A stretch of DNA of 64,000 nt from Thelephora terrestris. Taxonomy: Eukaryota; Basidiomycota; Agaricomycetes; Thelephorales; Thelephoraceae. Each line of letters opens with the position of its first letter. Within the stretch, counting starts at the first letter, position 1. Under the pieces are notes generated by a model. The model saw only the letters and a program-made list of their open reading frames with translations. It had not been told where the DNA came from and ran no database searches. Position numbers and translations under genes: made by a program. The stretch covers positions 3,596,001 to 3,660,000 of the forward strand of contig WIUZ02000001.1 of NCBI GenBank assembly GCA_015956445.1. Reading direction: 5' to 3'. Positions 21,672-33,765 of the stretch are shown piece after piece.

Positions 21672-23775
21672 ATGCTCCCGGAGATCCTCACGACTTTTGT
21701 CGCCCTCTGCGGGGGAACGTTGGCCTTGTGCTTCTACCAGTTCTCTATCGTGCCGAGGCGGAATCCATTATGGACGATGTGTGGACCACCCCGCAGAAGC
21801 ATCTTCCATTCCCACTTGGGCCTGGTTTTGGAGTGAGTGTCAGCATCGCACCCCATTCCGTCGCTTACGTGGAGAACCGCCTTTCCCGTAGTGCTGGGGC
21901 CTACAAGTCTTATGAGCTTCTTGCCGAACGCTATGGAAGGAGCGTCAAGGTTCAAGGAATTGGCCCAGTGAGTACTTCCCGCATTACACACGCCATGTCA
22001 TAAACCCAGCATACAGTGGGACCAGCGATTACTCACTTTCGATCCCGTCGCCCTCAATCATGTTACGAGGAACTACAACATCTACGAAAAGCCCTGGCAA
22101 TCGCGGCGTTTTATCAGTGGTCTGATTGGCCATGGCTTACTCTCGGTCGAAGGAGCCGCCCACAAACGACAGAGGCGTGCCGCCACGCCAGCTTTCTCAA
22201 TCCAAAATCTGAGGGCTTTTGCGCCGATCGTCTTCGAGCGAGGCTTCAGTCTGAAGAACCGATGGCGTGACATCATCGGCAACGGTGACGGAGACGAGGC
22301 CGTCCTGGATGTTTATACGTGGGTCAGCCGAGCCACGTTTGACGTAATCGGTGAAGCTGGTCCGTGCACAGAACCTCTCTGCAGGTTGTCGATGCTGACG
22401 GTACTCTAGGGTTTGACTACAAGTTTAACTCGATCGAAGATGATACAAACGAGCTCTTGCGTGCATACAAGGAGATGTTTGAACTCGCCGTCTCTCAGAA
22501 CAAAGATATGGTACGGCAGATGCTTGGGATCTACTTCCCGATCATCGATGTGTTGTTTGTGAGAGACTTTCATTTCATGACTGTTCGTCCCGTCCTCAGT
22601 GAATGAAAAACCTAGCCAGACCTGGCAGCTAAGACAGTTAAGAGGTGCCATAAGGTAATACGGAGGGTTGCAGGTACTCTCGTCCAGGAGAAGAAGAAGA
22701 AAATACTGGATGCCGTACGAAGTGGAAAACACTGCGCAGACAAAGACCTGTTGGCCCTGATGCGTACGTCGGCTTTCCAGCGCGATCGAGCTCAGCTAAC
22801 GGGTTTGAATCAGTGAAATCGAACCTGAGTACGGATACCCCGCCAGACCAACGGTTATCGGACGACGAGATTCTGAACAATGTCAACACCTTCATGTTCG
22901 CTGGTTCGGACACATCTTCACTCGCCCTCGCCTGGGCGCTCTGGTTGCTCGCGAATAACCCCGAGGTGCAAGACCGACTCCGTGAGGAAGTTTCTACGAT
23001 CCCTTGCCAGGAATCCTTCGAAGACCTCTCAGTGGACGAGATTGACTCGCTTTATGACAGCATTTCGGAGCTCCCATACCTCGACAAGATCATCAAGGAA
23101 TCGCTGCGCCTTGTCCCGCCGATCCATTCTTCTCTGAGGGTAGCAGGGCAGGACGACGTAATCCCTACTTCTCAGCCGTACAAAATCCAGAAACCTGGGG
23201 AAGATCCTATCATGGTGACGTCGCCCATCAGGGTAGCGAAGGGGACGATGGTCTTCGTCCCTCTCGAAGGGTTTAACCTGGATAAGTCTGTTTGGGGGCC
23301 AGATGCGTGGGAGTTCAAGTACGACCGTTCTTTTCTGTCTCTGGAGGTCTTTTTACGAATTCATTGTTCCATAGGCCAGACCGCTGGGACGACCTCCCAG
23401 ATGCTGTGAATGCGCAACCTGGCATGTACTCACACATGATGACGTTCTCCGCAGGACCTAGAGTAAGCGGTATCGGCCGTTCATTACTGTGCGCGCGTCT
23501 AATCCCCAATTTGTGCAGTCCTGCATTGGGATGAAATTCTCGGTCAACGAAATCAAAATAATCCTCCACATATTGATCACTAACTTCTCCTTCCACGATA
23601 CCGGGGCTGACATCATCAAGTCAAATGTGTTAGTTGTCTTCCTGATTTCTCGTTTATCGAACATGTTTTTCTTACAATCTTCCTATGATCAAGCATCTTC
23701 ACTCGGCCATTCATCAAAGACAAGTACGAGGAAGGGAGCCAGTTACCCCTGCGAGTCGTTCGCTTAGACAGCTGA
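21672..23775 (+). CDS. Cytochrome P450 monooxygenase
   Basis: Nine exons, 21672-21832, 21892-21967, 22017-22359, 22410-22558, 22616-22763, 22814-23318, 23375-23462, 23519-23628, 23694-23775, giving 553 aa. A membrane anchor (LTTFVALCGGTLALCFYQF) is followed by the proline hinge GPPRRS. Helix C is near HKRQRRAATPAF, the oxygen-activating helix I is FAGSDTSS, ExxR is KESLR, the aromatic/PERF analogue is KPDRWDD, and the heme loop is FSAGPRSCIG with the thiolate Cys just after intron 7. All catalytic signatures are intact. It resembles fungal CYP families of the CYP5xxx/CYP6xx type; substrate unknown. No other secondary-metabolism gene lies nearby, so a pathway role cannot be inferred. Confidence 0.93.
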
Positions 23776-23952
23776 TCCATTCCCTAAGAATGTTTGGTAT
23801 CCTCGCCTTTGTGATGTATCTATGCCCGTAAATTCCGTTTCATCCCGCCAATCTTACCAGCAATGCGCGATCGCGATGTAAGTTCTTCGTGCCGACTCGG
23901 AGCCTTCGATCACTTTGATTTGCACATCCCCCACCGCACTCCTCTGGCGATC

Positions 23953-25032
23953 ATGGCATCGGAGCCTCCTGTGCGCTCAAAGATCGAGTATGTGATCTTT
24001 GATATGGATGGTATACCGACCCCTTGGAAGCTGCTTCAGGCCGTTGTTTTGATTCTTCACTCAAGGGTTGATGATTGACTCGGAGACCGTGTATACCAGA
24101 GTCACCAGTCCGTCAGCAATCATGTACCACCCTTTTTTGACTCTGATATCCGGTTGATAGATGACATCTTGGCCGAGTACGGTAAAGAGATGACATGGGA
24201 TATCAAAGCAGGACTTATGGGAAAGCGTGAGTTGTTGCAAAAAGTCTGTCCACATGTACTGATCCAGCTTCATATATCGTTTCCCACCGGCTCGATTCAA
24301 ATGCTGCAAAGCCGAGAAAGATGCGGCCTTGCATCTTCTATCGTTTTTCCCGGACATCTCTTTGACTGTAGAGGAATATCTAAGGCGCAGGGATGAGGCC
24401 CAAGATAAAGCATGGCCAACCGTGCCCCTTCTGCCAGGCATCGAGAGATTGGTCAACCACCTGCACAAACACAATATCTCCATGGCCGTGGCTACTGGAT
24501 CTCGAAAGAGAAACTACTTCCTGAAAACTAGCGGCGCACAAGTACAATCAATTTTCCAGCACTTTGACATCGAAAAGAACGTAGTGACGGGTGACCCCCT
24601 TCCTGAGGATCCTGACTTTCCTGGCCGGGTGGCGAATGGACAAAGGGGGATCAGGAAAGGTCGAGGGAAGCCCCACCCAGATATTTTCCTGGTTGCTGCG
24701 AAAGAATGTTTGGGAAGGAGTGTCGGAGACGTTTCAACTGATATATCCGTAGATCTCGCGGAAGCTCAGGTGATGGAGAGGAAGAGGGGGCTGGTTTTTG
24801 AGGATGCGATACCTGGAGTTATCGCTGCTAAGCGAGCGGGAATGAACGGTAGGCAGACATGATGCTGACTTGAACTGGACTACTCATGCTCCTTTTCTTT
24901 GTAGTCGTTTGGGTTGCAGTTCCCGAACTTCGCGCACTTGACACAGGTGCCGACCTCTCTGCCGAACAAATCCTTCAATCACTCGAGGAGTTCCGACCTG
25001 AAGAATGGGGGCTTCCTCCGTACGAGTCATAG
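23953..25032 (+). CDS. HAD-superfamily phosphatase, Gs1/pseudouridine-5'-phosphatase type
   Basis: Five exons, 23953-24010, 24066-24107, 24161-24226, 24312-24848, 24905-25032, giving 276 aa. HAD motif I is VIFDMDGLMIDSE (nucleophile and acid/base Asp), motif II is VATGSRK, motif III is KPHPDIFLVAAK and motif IV is VFEDAIPGVIAAKRAG. The alpha-helical cap (EEYLRRRDEAQDKAW) is of the C1 beta-phosphoglucomutase-like kind. Related fungal and animal proteins (yeast Gpp/Dog, human HDHD1) dephosphorylate glycerol-, sugar- or pseudouridine-phosphates; the sequence alone does not choose. The insert PEDPDFPGRVANGQRGIRKG before motif III is slightly longer than usual. Confidence 0.9.
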
Positions 25033-25237
25033 ATCATGGCACCATCTCAAATGTAGCATAAATCCAAGTACCTTTTCCGTTTTCGTCAGGAAGAATGAGT
25101 GATCGTGGGAGGCACGAGCTGCTCACTGCTGCATCACGTGTCGTCACAACGTTGTCCACCTGATTCTTATTGATAATTGACGCGGCGTGACAGTCCAACG
25201 TTCCTCAGCCTGGGTTTATGCTTCCTTGACCACGATT

Positions 25238-27656
25238 ATGGGCTCCCAGACCTCCGAAAGTCTCGTCCATAGGTTGGCGGGACCATCAACGGGCAAGGCT
25301 GGTCTGGCGAAGGATCAAACTGAAATCAACCGTATCATCGCCGAGGCATCAAAGGGCTCTCGTTTCTACGAGGTCAGTTTTGGGCCCCTGAATCAATTGA
25401 GGCGGATACTTAAACTTCTTGCTCTGCAGAATGAGAAGCGTAAAGACAAAGTTCTGACTGAACGCATTGAGAAGTTGCTCAGACGTCGTGACGAAGTGAC
25501 AAAAGGCGTTGATCTCGGTAGGAGGCAAACTGACACGTCTCGCCACCTGGGTCCTGATGTATACATAGCGAATGTCGAACGTGCGGCAGACAAGATTGTG
25601 AGATCCAACTTCTTCGCCTATTTTGGCCTACGTGACGACATTTTGTTGCAAGATCGCAGACCTCGAAGTGCACAGAGACCTATCGCAATACATAGTCCAC
25701 GTTGACATGGATGCATTTTACGCTAGCGTAGAACTCCTACGTGATCCTTCCCTTGCTGGAAAGCCCTTTGCGGTATGCATTCTGTTTGGCAATTGCTCCT
25801 TTCGTCTCACGCTGAGTGGCCCAAGATAGGTCGGAGGCATGTCGATGCTCTCGACCGCGTCCTACGATGCAAGAAAGTTCGGTGTCCGTTCTGGGATGCC
25901 CGGTGTGTGGGATTTATCCCACCCCTTTCATCCACAGCTCATAGAGTTGGTTCCAGGCTTCATCGCGAAGAAGTTGTGTCCAGATTTGATCATGGTTAAT
26001 CACCATTTCGATCAATACATGGACGTTTCCCGGAAAATCATGGACATTTTCCGTGAATATGATCCGAACATGTTCACAGCTGGCTGTGACGAAGGATACC
26101 TTAAGTATGCCGTTGTTTGCTTACGGTCATACTCGCCGAGCTGACCAGCGGCAGTGTTACAGAATATTGCCGGACCCATGACGTGGATGTGGCACAATGT
26201 GTACAAAAGATGCGGGATCGTGTACGAGAGGAGATGGACTTGACGGTCAGCGCGGGGATCGCTCCAAATATGGTAAGCCCTTCTGAGAATAGTTCACCAG
26301 GGCACCAGGGTATTGACACGAGGTGGTATCACCAGATGCTTGCGAAGGTACCGCTATTCAGTGATATCCCAATGCCTGTAAATGACGTCGCCCCTTGCCA
26401 ACCCAGATCTGCTCAGACAAGGTAATGAGTTCATCTCTTCTCGGTGCTGTGCACATCGTTCACGTAACTGGTGTTCCAGAACAAGCCGAATGGACAGTTT
26501 CATCTCGAATTTGATGCGGATATTATCCGAGGGTTTATGAGAGACCTGCCCATCAGGAAAATACCAGGGATTGGTCGTGTAACCGAACGGCTTCTGGATT
26601 CAATAGGAATCAAGGTAAACGACAACCGCATCCTTCCTGCCCTGTTTAGACGTGCTCAGACGACTCAAGGCATGCGGGGATGTGTACGCACATCGTGCTG
26701 TACTTCTACTTATGGACAAGGAGTTCGGTATGCAGTCGCTATTCAGTGCTTACCTGGGGATCGGGTCAAATGTGGTGGAACCCTGGGCACGAGGAGAGAG
26801 AAAGAGCATAGGGGCCGAGAGGTGTGTCTAGATGAAGTTGATCCCCACAGTTCTATTCAAATTTCCCCGCAGGACTTTCAATCCGCTTAAAGACGAGATC
26901 GAGATCCTACGGAAGCTCGAAGAAGTTGCTGAGGAACTAGAAGACGACATGGCAGGAAAGGGGTGGGCGGGTCGCACCGTCACTCTCAAGTTCAAACGGA
27001 GCACATATGAAGGTGAGGAATGGACGGGATCTTCCCACATTGCGTCATCCGACACGGCATTTGCGTTAGTGTGCACCCGTTCCAAGGCGATGAACCACTG
27101 GGTAGCGAGGAAAGATGATTTGTTCAATGTTAGTCCCATCGTCTTCTGATTCGACCCCGGATTGACAGCTCGGTTCTGGTGATTAGATCGGGAAGGAATT
27201 ATTGATGCCGGAGTTTCCTCTCAGCTTGAGGTTAATCGGTCTGAGGGTGACCAAACTCAAAGATCTCAGGGAGGATGAAAAGAAGGGTATCAAGCGGGTG
27301 CGTTTGATCTATCTGCCTATCACCCTGTGAAGAGATTGAATGCTGATCCGGCCTGGGATAAGTTCTTCGAGCCAACCGGAGCGGATTCAACTGACTCAGG
27401 TAAACGGCGGAGAACAAGCGGAGGGGTGGGAAACGGGGACGACCAGCTCTTCTTCAACGGGGGGCCTGAAGAGACCACAAATTTGTTCCAATTGGATGCC
27501 GCGACCTTGACAGGAAACGATGGCAAAACAGAACAGTCATGTCCAGTGTGCTCTCGGACGTTGATGACTGATAACCGGGGTTTAAACGAACACATCGACT
27601 TCTGCCTCAGTAGAGACGCCATTCGGGCGGCACGGTCATCGGCTGGAGTACGGTAG
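25238..27656 (+). CDS. DNA polymerase kappa (DinB-type translesion polymerase)
   Basis: About 14 exons, 25238-25372, 25430-25597, 25653-25772, 25830-25902, 25957-26104, 26155-26272, 26336-26347, 26407-26421, 26480-26614, 26670-26821, 26873-27012, 27070-27128, 27187-27297, 27363-27656, giving 559 aa. The N-clasp reads [20 protein letters not shown], typical of Pol kappa. Catalytic metal sites are [12 protein letters not shown] and CDEGYL (usually DEAYL). Then come [39 protein letters not shown] and the little-finger domain. A C-terminal UBZ4 zinc finger ([12 protein letters not shown] then HIDFC) binds ubiquitinated PCNA. It replicates past minor-groove adducts. Two exons are only 12 and 15 nt. 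The last intron acceptor (27362) is uncertain. Confidence 0.92.
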
Positions 27657-27873
27657 GGAATGGTAGGGACCAAGGATGGAATAGTTCAGGACAAATTGGC
27701 GTGAGAATGACTGGGAGTGGGTGTATTCGGACCGGGGTGCGTGAGGAGAAACATGTGACCGTCGGACTTAGTCAGCGTTCGATAACCAGGCCTTGTTGGC
27801 TGCATTTAACTTTTTTTCTCACTGTCGTCAGCTCCTTGCCATCCTTGTTCCATCCCCAGCACGCAAAGACAGG

Positions 27874-28842
27874 ATGCCCCCCTCGAATGTCCAGGGCCTA
27901 AATGAGATCGACACGACCACGAACTCAAAGTCGTACTCTGACTCACGGGATTTACTCAACTTCCCTGACTACTCCGGTTTCAACGCCCAGCTCGACCTAT
28001 GGACCACCATCTCATTCGAATCAGACGATCATCTGCTCCGTAAAGGTGATTCCTCTCGCTCGGGGGACGGAAAATCTCCCAGCGTTGAGGGCGACGACGA
28101 CGAAACCTCCTCTAAGGAGGGCGATATCCTCTATCCAAGCGATGCCCATGAAAACGTGGTTACTGGTATCCCCCTCCCTACCCAAAACACGACGCCGACA
28201 TCAGGGCCCAGGCAGATCCACCAGCCACTTGATCTCGCTAGCCTCCTTACTTCGTTCGGTGTAAACCCCCTCGGGATCCAGCTACAGCAACAACTTCAGC
28301 AACAGCTCCAGGTCCAACCGCCCACCCCCGCCGGTCCCGCGATCCCTGCAAACATGCCAGCACTCGCCCAGCTCTTATCGCTACCCATCCCCACTTCACT
28401 ACAGGCGCAAACCCCCATTCCTGCTTCACCCGCGTCTGATGTACAGGGTCAGCTGAATAAGCAGTCCTCTCCACCCAAGCGCATCAAGGTGGCCAAATCT
28501 TCTACGGACACTGTCGCTTCTCCGAATGACACTCCAAGTGAATATGACTCCACCCCGCTGAACCCCACTGAAGATAAGCGTCGAAGAAACACTGCCGCGT
28601 CTGCACGATTCAGGTTGAAAAAGAAGGAGAGGGAGGCTGCCCTCGAAAAGAGGGCCAAGGAGTTAGAGACCAAGGTTAGCGAATTGGAGAAAGAATGCGA
28701 GGGTCTCAGGAGGGAGAACGGTTGGTTGAAGGGTCTCGTCGTAGGGGTCACAGGTGTTGCTGCACCCCCTCAGTTGCCTTCCTTGGATATCCGAGCTGGG
28801 AGCAAACGGCAAAGGGAGGATGATGGTGCTGTTGATAGATAG
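27874..28842 (+). CDS. bZIP transcription factor of the CYS-3/MetR (sulfur regulator) type
   Basis: Intronless, 322 aa from ATG 27874; an upstream in-frame TTG is not used. Order: an acidic/Ser-rich N-region with DLLNFPDYSGFNAQLDLW, a Gln/Pro-rich middle (QQQLQQQLQVQPPTPAGP), then at about residues 235-300 the basic region EDKRRRNTAASARFRLKKKE and a leucine zipper (leucines in ALEKRAKELETKVSELEKEC and on to ENGWLKGLV). The basic region with NTAASARFR and the closing ENxWLKxLV match Neurospora CYS-3 and Aspergillus MetR, which activate sulfate and methionine assimilation; related Atf/Gcn4 factors differ at these places. Role in sulfur control is inferred from family. Confidence 0.88.
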   Translation: MPPSNVQGLNEIDTTTNSKSYSDSRDLLNFPDYSGFNAQLDLWTTISFESDDHLLRKGDSSRSGDGKSPSVEGDDDETSSKEGDILYPSDAHENVVTGIPLPTQNTTPTSGPRQIHQPLDLASLLTSFGVNPLGIQLQQQLQQQLQVQPPTPAGPAIPANMPALAQLLSLPIPTSLQAQTPIPASPASDVQGQLNKQSSPPKRIKVAKSSTDTVASPNDTPSEYDSTPLNPTEDKRRRNTAASARFRLKKKEREAALEKRAKELETKVSELEKECEGLRRENGWLKGLVVGVTGVAAPPQLPSLDIRAGSKRQREDDGAVDR

Positions 28843-29019
28843 AGCCTGGCGGGTAGATGTAAAAATGCGGACGATATCGTGTTGTATATTGTTGCTTTGA
28901 GGTTTCATCGGCGCTTCTCTGGTACAGCGCTGGGCGTTTTCACTCTCTTTCTATCCTTATACTTTCCGCCTTCAATGTTGACTTGTTTTAAATTCTACAG
29001 AAGGTGCTTTTAAGTTCAA

Positions 29020-30012
29020 TTAGTGCCTGGCCTCAAGATATCGCTTCTCTGCCTCCTTGAAGTTGATGACGTTCCAGATGGCGTTGAGGTACTGCGAGAC
29101 AGAGTTAGCCACGAGTTGGACAGTATGTGATGGACGGCACGGCTTACATCTGGTTTTACGTTCTTGTATTGCAGGTAGAATGCCTGTTAGAAGTGCAGAG
29201 GTCAGAAATAGAACGCGGTGAACCCGTAGTAGCTCTACGAACATGCTCCCAGATGTCAATTCCGATGATGGGCTCATAAGCTGGAGCGCAAGCCATGAAT
29301 GAGATCGATAGACGACATTGGGCTGAACATTACTCACAAAGGAGCGGGTCTTGGTTGGCGGTGGTGACGATCTCGAGCTTTTTGGTCGACTTGTTATAGC
29401 CCTGGTGACGTTCCGTGAACTCAACGATCGGTGGCTGGCGGCTTTAGCTGGAGGCACGTACGAGCCAACCCCAACCACTCCCTTGGATAGAAGCAGTGAC
29501 GGTGTTCATCTTCTTTTTAAACTCGTCGACGCTCCCGAAGTCAGCAATCAGGGCCTTCTTGAGGGGACCATCGGGGAGCTTTCCACCATCTTCGCTTGCT
29601 GGCGAAAGATTCTTCCAAAAGAGGGAATGATTGATGTGACCTCCTCCGTTGAATTTCAGCGCGGGTTGCAAAGCAATCAGGTCCTTGGGACTAGTAGCCT
29701 TATGCAGGGAATTCTCTGCCGCGTTCAGACCATTCACGTAGGTCTGGTGGTGTTTGGAATGGTGAAGCTCCATGATCTCCTTCGAGATGTATGGTTCGAG
29801 GGCCTAAACGTGCAGCCCAACCCAACGTGTTAGCACCGAACTAGCCCCGTTGCACAACAAAGTGGTTAGCGAGGGTCTAGACTCACGTCGTAAGCATACG
29901 GAAGCTTTGGGAGTGTGTGTTCTCCCCTCGCAAGCACAACGGGGGCCCGGTTCGCTACAGTGCGAGTGAAGGTGTTAGTAGCGGACCTAGAGAAAATCGA
30001 AAGCAAGGCCAT
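29020..30012 (-). CDS. SOD2: Mitochondrial manganese superoxide dismutase
   Basis: Six exons, 30012-29887, 29803-29462, 29401-29338, 29280-29243, 29183-29148, 29091-29020, giving 225 aa. The presequence [20 protein letters not shown] is basic and Ser/Thr-rich. The mature start is [20 protein letters not shown]. Metal ligands are His in [13 protein letters not shown], His in HINHSLFW, and Asp and His in DIWEHAFYLQY. The Gln of IQGSGWGWL marks the Mn rather than Fe type. It removes superoxide in the mitochondrial matrix. The first intron (83 nt) is the longest here. Acceptor 29281 was chosen because it gives [13 protein letters not shown]. All catalytic residues are present. Confidence 0.96.
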
Positions 30013-30262
30013 GATGGGCAGTATGAGAAAGAAAGTAAAGAGCATGCCCCTCCACGATGATCGACAATATCACTCACCGCGTAATGCATCACGTGCGCTC
30101 ACGTCACACCCTGCGCCACCCGAGAGACGGAGGCAAACCATAGGTCTGAACTTTGAGGATAAAATGCCTCTCAGACTATCGCAAAAGGCAAATTAGTTAT
30201 ATTACTAAGTGAATAAGCGGGAGGTAAGTTGGAGATAAATTATTTAAAGATAAGATATTATT

Positions 30263-31227
30263 CTAGGCTAGCAATTTGAGAACTGGCTGCCAAGAACCCT
30301 TAGAGACACGGGTCAACGACACCAATACAAGATTATCAACGATGATATTGTTCGGGCCAACTTTCCAAACGAGGTCTGCGCATTCTTCACCTTCCATGGC
30401 CTGAAGGAGAAGAGTTAGACCCGACCTCGCACTTCACGCTTAGTTCTGACCTCGATGAATTCGGCGATTCGCTTGCCCAATTGCGCAACCAGGCGTGCAC
30501 GGGTTACGGGACCGTTGTTTCCACCCCAGTTCTTGGCCCTAAACTAGCAGAAGGTCAATACCCGTTGTATATTAAACCAAAGTGAACGAGGTACCTTTCC
30601 CGCCCACGGAGGGTACCCTGGCCACTGACACAACAGGTGAGCGTCCCAGCTTCTAGCGTGCAAAACAAACTAGTCACGCACCAGAATTCTGAGCGAGAAG
30701 GTAGCCACGGGGGCATCGACGAACATCAGGTCATCCCCTCCTATTAAACCACTCAAGTGGTTCCTCAACGCGTCAACAAGGTGTACTCCACACCCTCCTT
30801 TGGAAAAGGTGAGCGTCTCTCCATTTCGTTGACCGAGGGCTGGAGACATTTGTGCGGGGATGTATGAGCGTTGTGGGACCTCCGGCCCTCCACAAAGCCC
30901 ACAAACGCACCCCAGCGGAAACTGGGGGCCAGAGGTACGGACCAGGTCAAGTGGTGACATCAATAGTGGTGTACCGGAAGCCACAGGCGAATAAGGTATA
31001 TCCGTGAGTCCTACGGAAGCTCGACGTTCCTCAGCGCCGTAGAATTGTTCGGGGTCAACAATCCCCGTGCCCATCTGTCGGAGTATGGTGTGTTGAATGC
31101 GGGCGGTGTGCATGAAAATTGGAGCGTCTTATACCTGGATATCGTGTATGCTTTGGAATTCGTCGGGAACTGGTCCCCAGAACGTATACCCATGGCAAAC
31201 ACACTTGAGGAGATGTAGAGTGGACAT
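30263..31227 (-). CDS. Basidiomycete conserved protein of unknown function
   Basis: Five exons, 31227-31135, 31074-30682, 30624-30595, 30543-30451, 30400-30263, giving 248 aa. The start is MSTLHLLKCVCHGYTFWGPV. The middle is disordered with a Cys cluster (CVCGLCGG) that could hold a metal. The C-terminal half is ordered: DDLMFVDAPVATFSLRILWP, GYPPWAGKFRAKNWGGNNG, PVTRARLVAQLGKRIAEFIE and IIVDNLVLVSLTRVSKGSWQ. The pattern WPGY...GPVTRAxLAxxxAxxFxxFIE...I..xxLxLVxLxxVxxxxWQ is one I know from large, unnamed agaricomycete families. No enzyme motif, membrane segment or signal peptide is visible. The gene is well supported by phase across four introns; function is open. Confidence 0.8.
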
Positions 31228-31921
31228 TGTTGGAAGGTGCGGTGTCCAGGACGGTGGCCATTATATACTCCCTTGCGCATCCTCGGTGACCGCCCCTTGA
31301 GTAGGATCACGGTTTCAAAACCGACAACGTTGAGGACGGTTACCAATATATGGCCCAGAATAACGACATTGATCATTCCAAAAAGATCGAAAAGAAGGTT
31401 GTGGGGGGATCAAACGGAAGTCGCCTGATTGTCCGTTGACCATCGGAGATCGCCATTCTGATTCATAGTAAAAAACCTCCCTCTGTGGATAGCCTCAGGC
31501 TCTGCCTCCAGTTTTCCGGGTTTTCAATGCCACGTACCGGCACCCAAGGATTGGCACTGTTACTGTGGCACCCCTAGCGGGTTTAAAGAAAGCCGAAAGC
31601 AGTATCGTTGAAAGTTGACCGCTCAGCGCAGCGCTCAGATATCATTGACGATTTCGGGTTATCAGGCGCCATGCCGACAAGAATGGAGATTAAGCGCGGA
31701 CGCGGGATTGAAAAGGAAGGAAATCGGGGTCGGCAGTTGCTTCGTGAGTGTTGTTGATGAAGGTGTGTGGGCCCGCGACAGATTGGAGTGATCGAGCTTC
31801 AAAAAAACGACCACCATCATTACCTCCTGCATAAGGTGATCGTCAGTGGTACTACGCAGCTCGCTTGAGGACTATCATCACCGAATCTCTACTCACATTC
31901 AGTCTGCTTTCTTTTGTTAGA
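31228..31921. other. Divergent intergenic region
   Basis: About 690 bp separating two outward-facing genes, so it should hold both promoters. A palindromic GCTCAGCGCAGCGCTCAG stands out near 31620-31637. No ORF, RNA gene or repeat is supported. Confidence 0.5.
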
Positions 31922-33765
31922 ATGGATCAACTGATACCTTGGTTCGTCTCTCAAGGCGGGATCGTAGACACAGAACATTTTGGTCTTGCAGAGTTCCCAG
32001 GCCAAGGCTGGGGGGCAGTAGCCCTGAAAAACATTCCGGTATGATGCGTGTGCATTGCCTCGATCATGGGTGCGGTGTCTACATCTTTCTGAAACCTTTC
32101 CCAAGGAGGGGCACGTCTTGTTCTCAACACCGAGAACGCTGACTCTTTCGACGAGATCATGCGCTTTGCTCGATCTCTTCGGGAGTAATTCCTGGGCGAC
32201 GTTTCATCTACACGAAGGCTGGGCTGGACTGATCCTTTGTATGATGTGGGAGGAATCCAGGGTCCAGGACTCCAAATGGTTCCAGTATCTCGGTATGTTG
32301 TTACTAGAGACGCTCGTCGGATGCCGGAGTTCAAGGAGTCCGAGTCAAGCTTCTCTACCATCACAGTTCGAGACGCCGATGTTTTGGAGCGGAGAGGAAT
32401 TAGAAGAACTCCACGGCACCTCCGTAGTAGGTACCTCACTTCCGGTCTGTTCCACGCCTCCCCCTGTGAAGCCAGTTCTTCAGGTAAAATAGGCAAGATC
32501 GAGGCGGAGAATGACTATTACAACAAAGTTGTGCCTGCAGTAAAGAGTCGCCCAGATCTATTCCTTCCGGAACATTTAGACCGATGGTACACGCTCGAGC
32601 GGTACCATATAATGGGCAGCAGGATCCTCTCGAGGAGTTTCCAAGTCGAACGGTGGGATACTTCCGAAGACGAAGGAGCGCATCCGGTCGGGATGGATAT
32701 TGACAGCGCTCAAACCTCAGAACAGGTCGGGGGACATCGCGACCAGGTCGGAGAGGAAGACAATGAAGATTCCGACGATGAAGATAGCGAAGACGCTGGT
32801 GATGTGGCTATGGTCCCTATGGCGGATATCCTAAACGCCAGATACGGGTGCAACAACGTACGGTGCCAGCCCATGCCTTCCCGCGTCCCTAATCCATTTT
32901 TGCAGGCTCGGTTATTCTATGAGCAATTGGAACTTAAGATGGTGACGACTAAACCAATTGCCGCCGGGGACCAAATCGTAACTTTCAGTTTGTTGTTGCA
33001 ATCATCGTTCACTGAACTGTCTTCCATAGTGGAACACCTACGGCGAACTTCCCAATTCCGAACTGCTTCGACGCTATGGTCACGTTGATGTTTTTGATCT
33101 CCCAGGAGGTGGGCAAGGTAACCCTGGGGACGTGGTGGAAGTTCCAGCGAACGTCTTCGTTTCACTTGTTCTTAGTGTGGATCCGAAAGGCGTCAGTGCC
33201 GAAACACTGAGGGAACGGATTGATCTGTGGCTGGAAGAGTCAGGGGACGAGTCAGTTCTTACACCCCATCATGTGGATCTCCGCACAGCTAAACCCTCGC
33301 CAGCACTCTTGTGATCGAAGCTGAGGATGCCGAAATTCCGCCTGCTCTGATCTCCTTTGTCCGCTTGCTCCTTCTAACGCCAGGAGATTGGGAGAAAGCC
33401 AAGGAAAAGCAGAAGCTTCCTAAACCAAAGCTTACTGAGGAAGATGGATTGGCAGTACTTGACGTGATTAAACAGGGGCTGCAGCGAAGGCTCGACGAAT
33501 TCCCCTCCTCGATCGAGGTATTGCACAGGTCCCAAGTCCAGTGATGCAAGGCTGACCCACATATCAGGCTGACTGGGCGCTCCTCTCGAAGCCGGATCTT
33601 CCACCGAAGAATCGAAACGCGATCATCGTTCGGGCGGGGGAGAAGCGAATTCTGTTGGAGATGTTGAAAAAAGTTGGCCGACTCCAAAATTCACCGGCCA
33701 CCGAATCGAAAAAGCGAAAACAGGCAGGTCAGGTCGAGCCGCAAGCAAAGAAATCCAAGAGATAG
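31922..33765 (+). CDS. RKM4: SET-domain ribosomal lysine methyltransferase, RKM4-like
   Basis: Eight exons, 31922-32038, 32106-32292, 32350-32430, 32484-32857, 32906-32977, 33030-33250, 33304-33517, 33568-33765, giving 487 aa. N-SET: VDTEHFGLAEFPGQGWGAVA and IPEGHVLFSTPRTLTL. Insert: YLASLPSQFETPMFW and GKIGKIEAENDYYNKVVPAV. Post-insert SET: DVAMVPMADILNARYGCNNA with the S-adenosylmethionine-binding N, and IWNTYGELPNSELLRRYGHV. A Rubisco-LSMT-like C-domain follows, then a basic tail (KKRKQ, KKSKR) suiting a nuclear signal. Yeast Rkm4 monomethylates Rpl42. An acidic run (EEDNEDSDDEDSEDAGD) lies between the SET halves. The phase of all seven introns is consistent; intron 2's acceptor was chosen to match relatives. 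Confidence 0.9.
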
